From NCBI GenBank assembly GCA_023409615.1, contig JAEYRF010000097.1:1-13380 (forward strand): a stretch of DNA of 13,380 bases, given 5' to 3'. The translations under genes and the position numbers were made by a program. The DNA is from Bacillota bacterium. Its GTDB lineage: Bacteria > Bacillota > Clostridia > Acetivibrionales > DTU013. The first letter of the stretch is position 1. Every line of letters starts with the position of its first letter. Below, piece by piece: positions 12,999 through 13,380 of the stretch. The notes below the pieces were generated by a model. That model was not told the origin of the DNA. It did not search any database and saw only the letters and a list, made by a program, of their open reading frames with translations.

Positions 12999-13380
12999 AT
13001 GTACTCTAAAATTATCAGCTGTGGCCTTTTAGGATTAGAAGGCTTCGTTGTCGAGGTAGAAACTGATATCAGTAATGGAATACCTTCTTTTGACATCGTG
13101 GGATTAGGGGATGCTGCAATCCGCGAATCACGTGAGCGTGTGCGATCGGCCGTCAAAAACAGCGAATTTGAATTTCCCATCCGTAGAATTACAATGAATT
13201 TAGCACCAGCCAACCTGAAGAAGGAAGGCTCTTCCTTTGATTTGCCAATTGCACTTGGTGTTCTTGCATCTATGGGTGTTATAGATCATACAATTGCCGG
13301 TTGCTCCTTGTTTATAGGAGAAATGTCACTGGATGGCGAAATCAAACCAGTCCGAGGTATATTGCCAATTGCTGTATGTG
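12999..13380 (+). CDS. YifB/ComM-family Mg-chelatase-like AAA+ protein (partial, 3' end missing)
   Basis: The reading frame is open from the ATG to the window edge (127 codons), so the 3' part is missing. The start MYSKIISCGLLGLEGFVVEVETDISNG followed by FDIVGLGDAAIRESRERVRSA is the N-terminal ChlI-type domain of the YifB/ComM family. Next comes ITMNLAPANLKKEGSSFDLPIALGVLAS and then FIGEMSLDGEIKPVRGILPI. In Haemophilus and Vibrio, ComM is a hexameric helicase that promotes branch migration during natural transformation; the role in Clostridia is not established. The AAA+ Walker motifs lie past the edge. GGAAGG (12984-12989) lies 9 bases before the ATG. It is separated from nrdR by a terminator, so it probably has its own promoter. 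Confidence 0.92.
   Translation, partial: MYSKIISCGLLGLEGFVVEVETDISNGIPSFDIVGLGDAAIRESRERVRSAVKNSEFEFPIRRITMNLAPANLKKEGSSFDLPIALGVLASMGVIDHTIAGCSLFIGEMSLDGEIKPVRGILPIAVC

Overview
The window looks like the chromosome of an endospore-forming Clostridia member. I infer this from SpoIIGA, pro-sigma-E and sigma-G genes placed directly after ftsA-ftsZ, strong GGAGG-type ribosome binding sites, frequent GTG/TTG starts, and FtsZ and sigma-factor sequences typical of low-to-moderate GC Firmicutes. I cannot name the species.

Layout. Positions 3-2050 (+ strand) hold the end of a Tad/Flp-type pilus export cluster: the last codons of the TadA/CpaF ATPase, then the membrane platform proteins TadB and TadC. 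Positions 2064-4216 (- strand) hold a two-gene unit: a UV damage endonuclease (uvsE-like), then an RlmI/YwbD-type 23S rRNA methyltransferase. Positions 4390-9027 (+) are a division (dcw-type) cluster: a MurA gene missing its first ~110 codons, ftsQ/divIB, sbp (DUF1290), ftsA and ftsZ, closed by a strong terminator. Positions 9317-11894 (+) form the spoIIGA-sigE-sigG sporulation block. Then come a PRC-barrel YlmC/YmxH-family gene, nrdR and a terminator. The window ends inside a YifB/ComM-type Mg-chelatase-like AAA+ gene.

How the parts work together. FtsQ, FtsA and FtsZ build the division septum. Immediately downstream, SpoIIGA matures pro-sigma-E in the mother cell after the asymmetric septum forms, and sigma-G acts later in the forespore. 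The intergenic regions carry readable regulatory signals that fit this cascade: a long-spacer spoIIG-type promoter with Spo0A-box-like sites, a sigma-F-type promoter before sigG, and a sigma-E-like promoter before the YlmC/YmxH gene.

Most of the window is ordinary, well-known gene content, and I see no new multi-gene system, CRISPR array, insertion sequence, tRNA or rRNA. The oddest part is the junction at about 4217-4390. There, murA has lost its 5' end next to the divergent uvsE gene, and an extended -10 sigma-A-type promoter sits just before the broken gene. This may be a rearrangement breakpoint. The run of three abutting hairpins after ftsZ, leading into the spoIIG promoter, also deserves a check.
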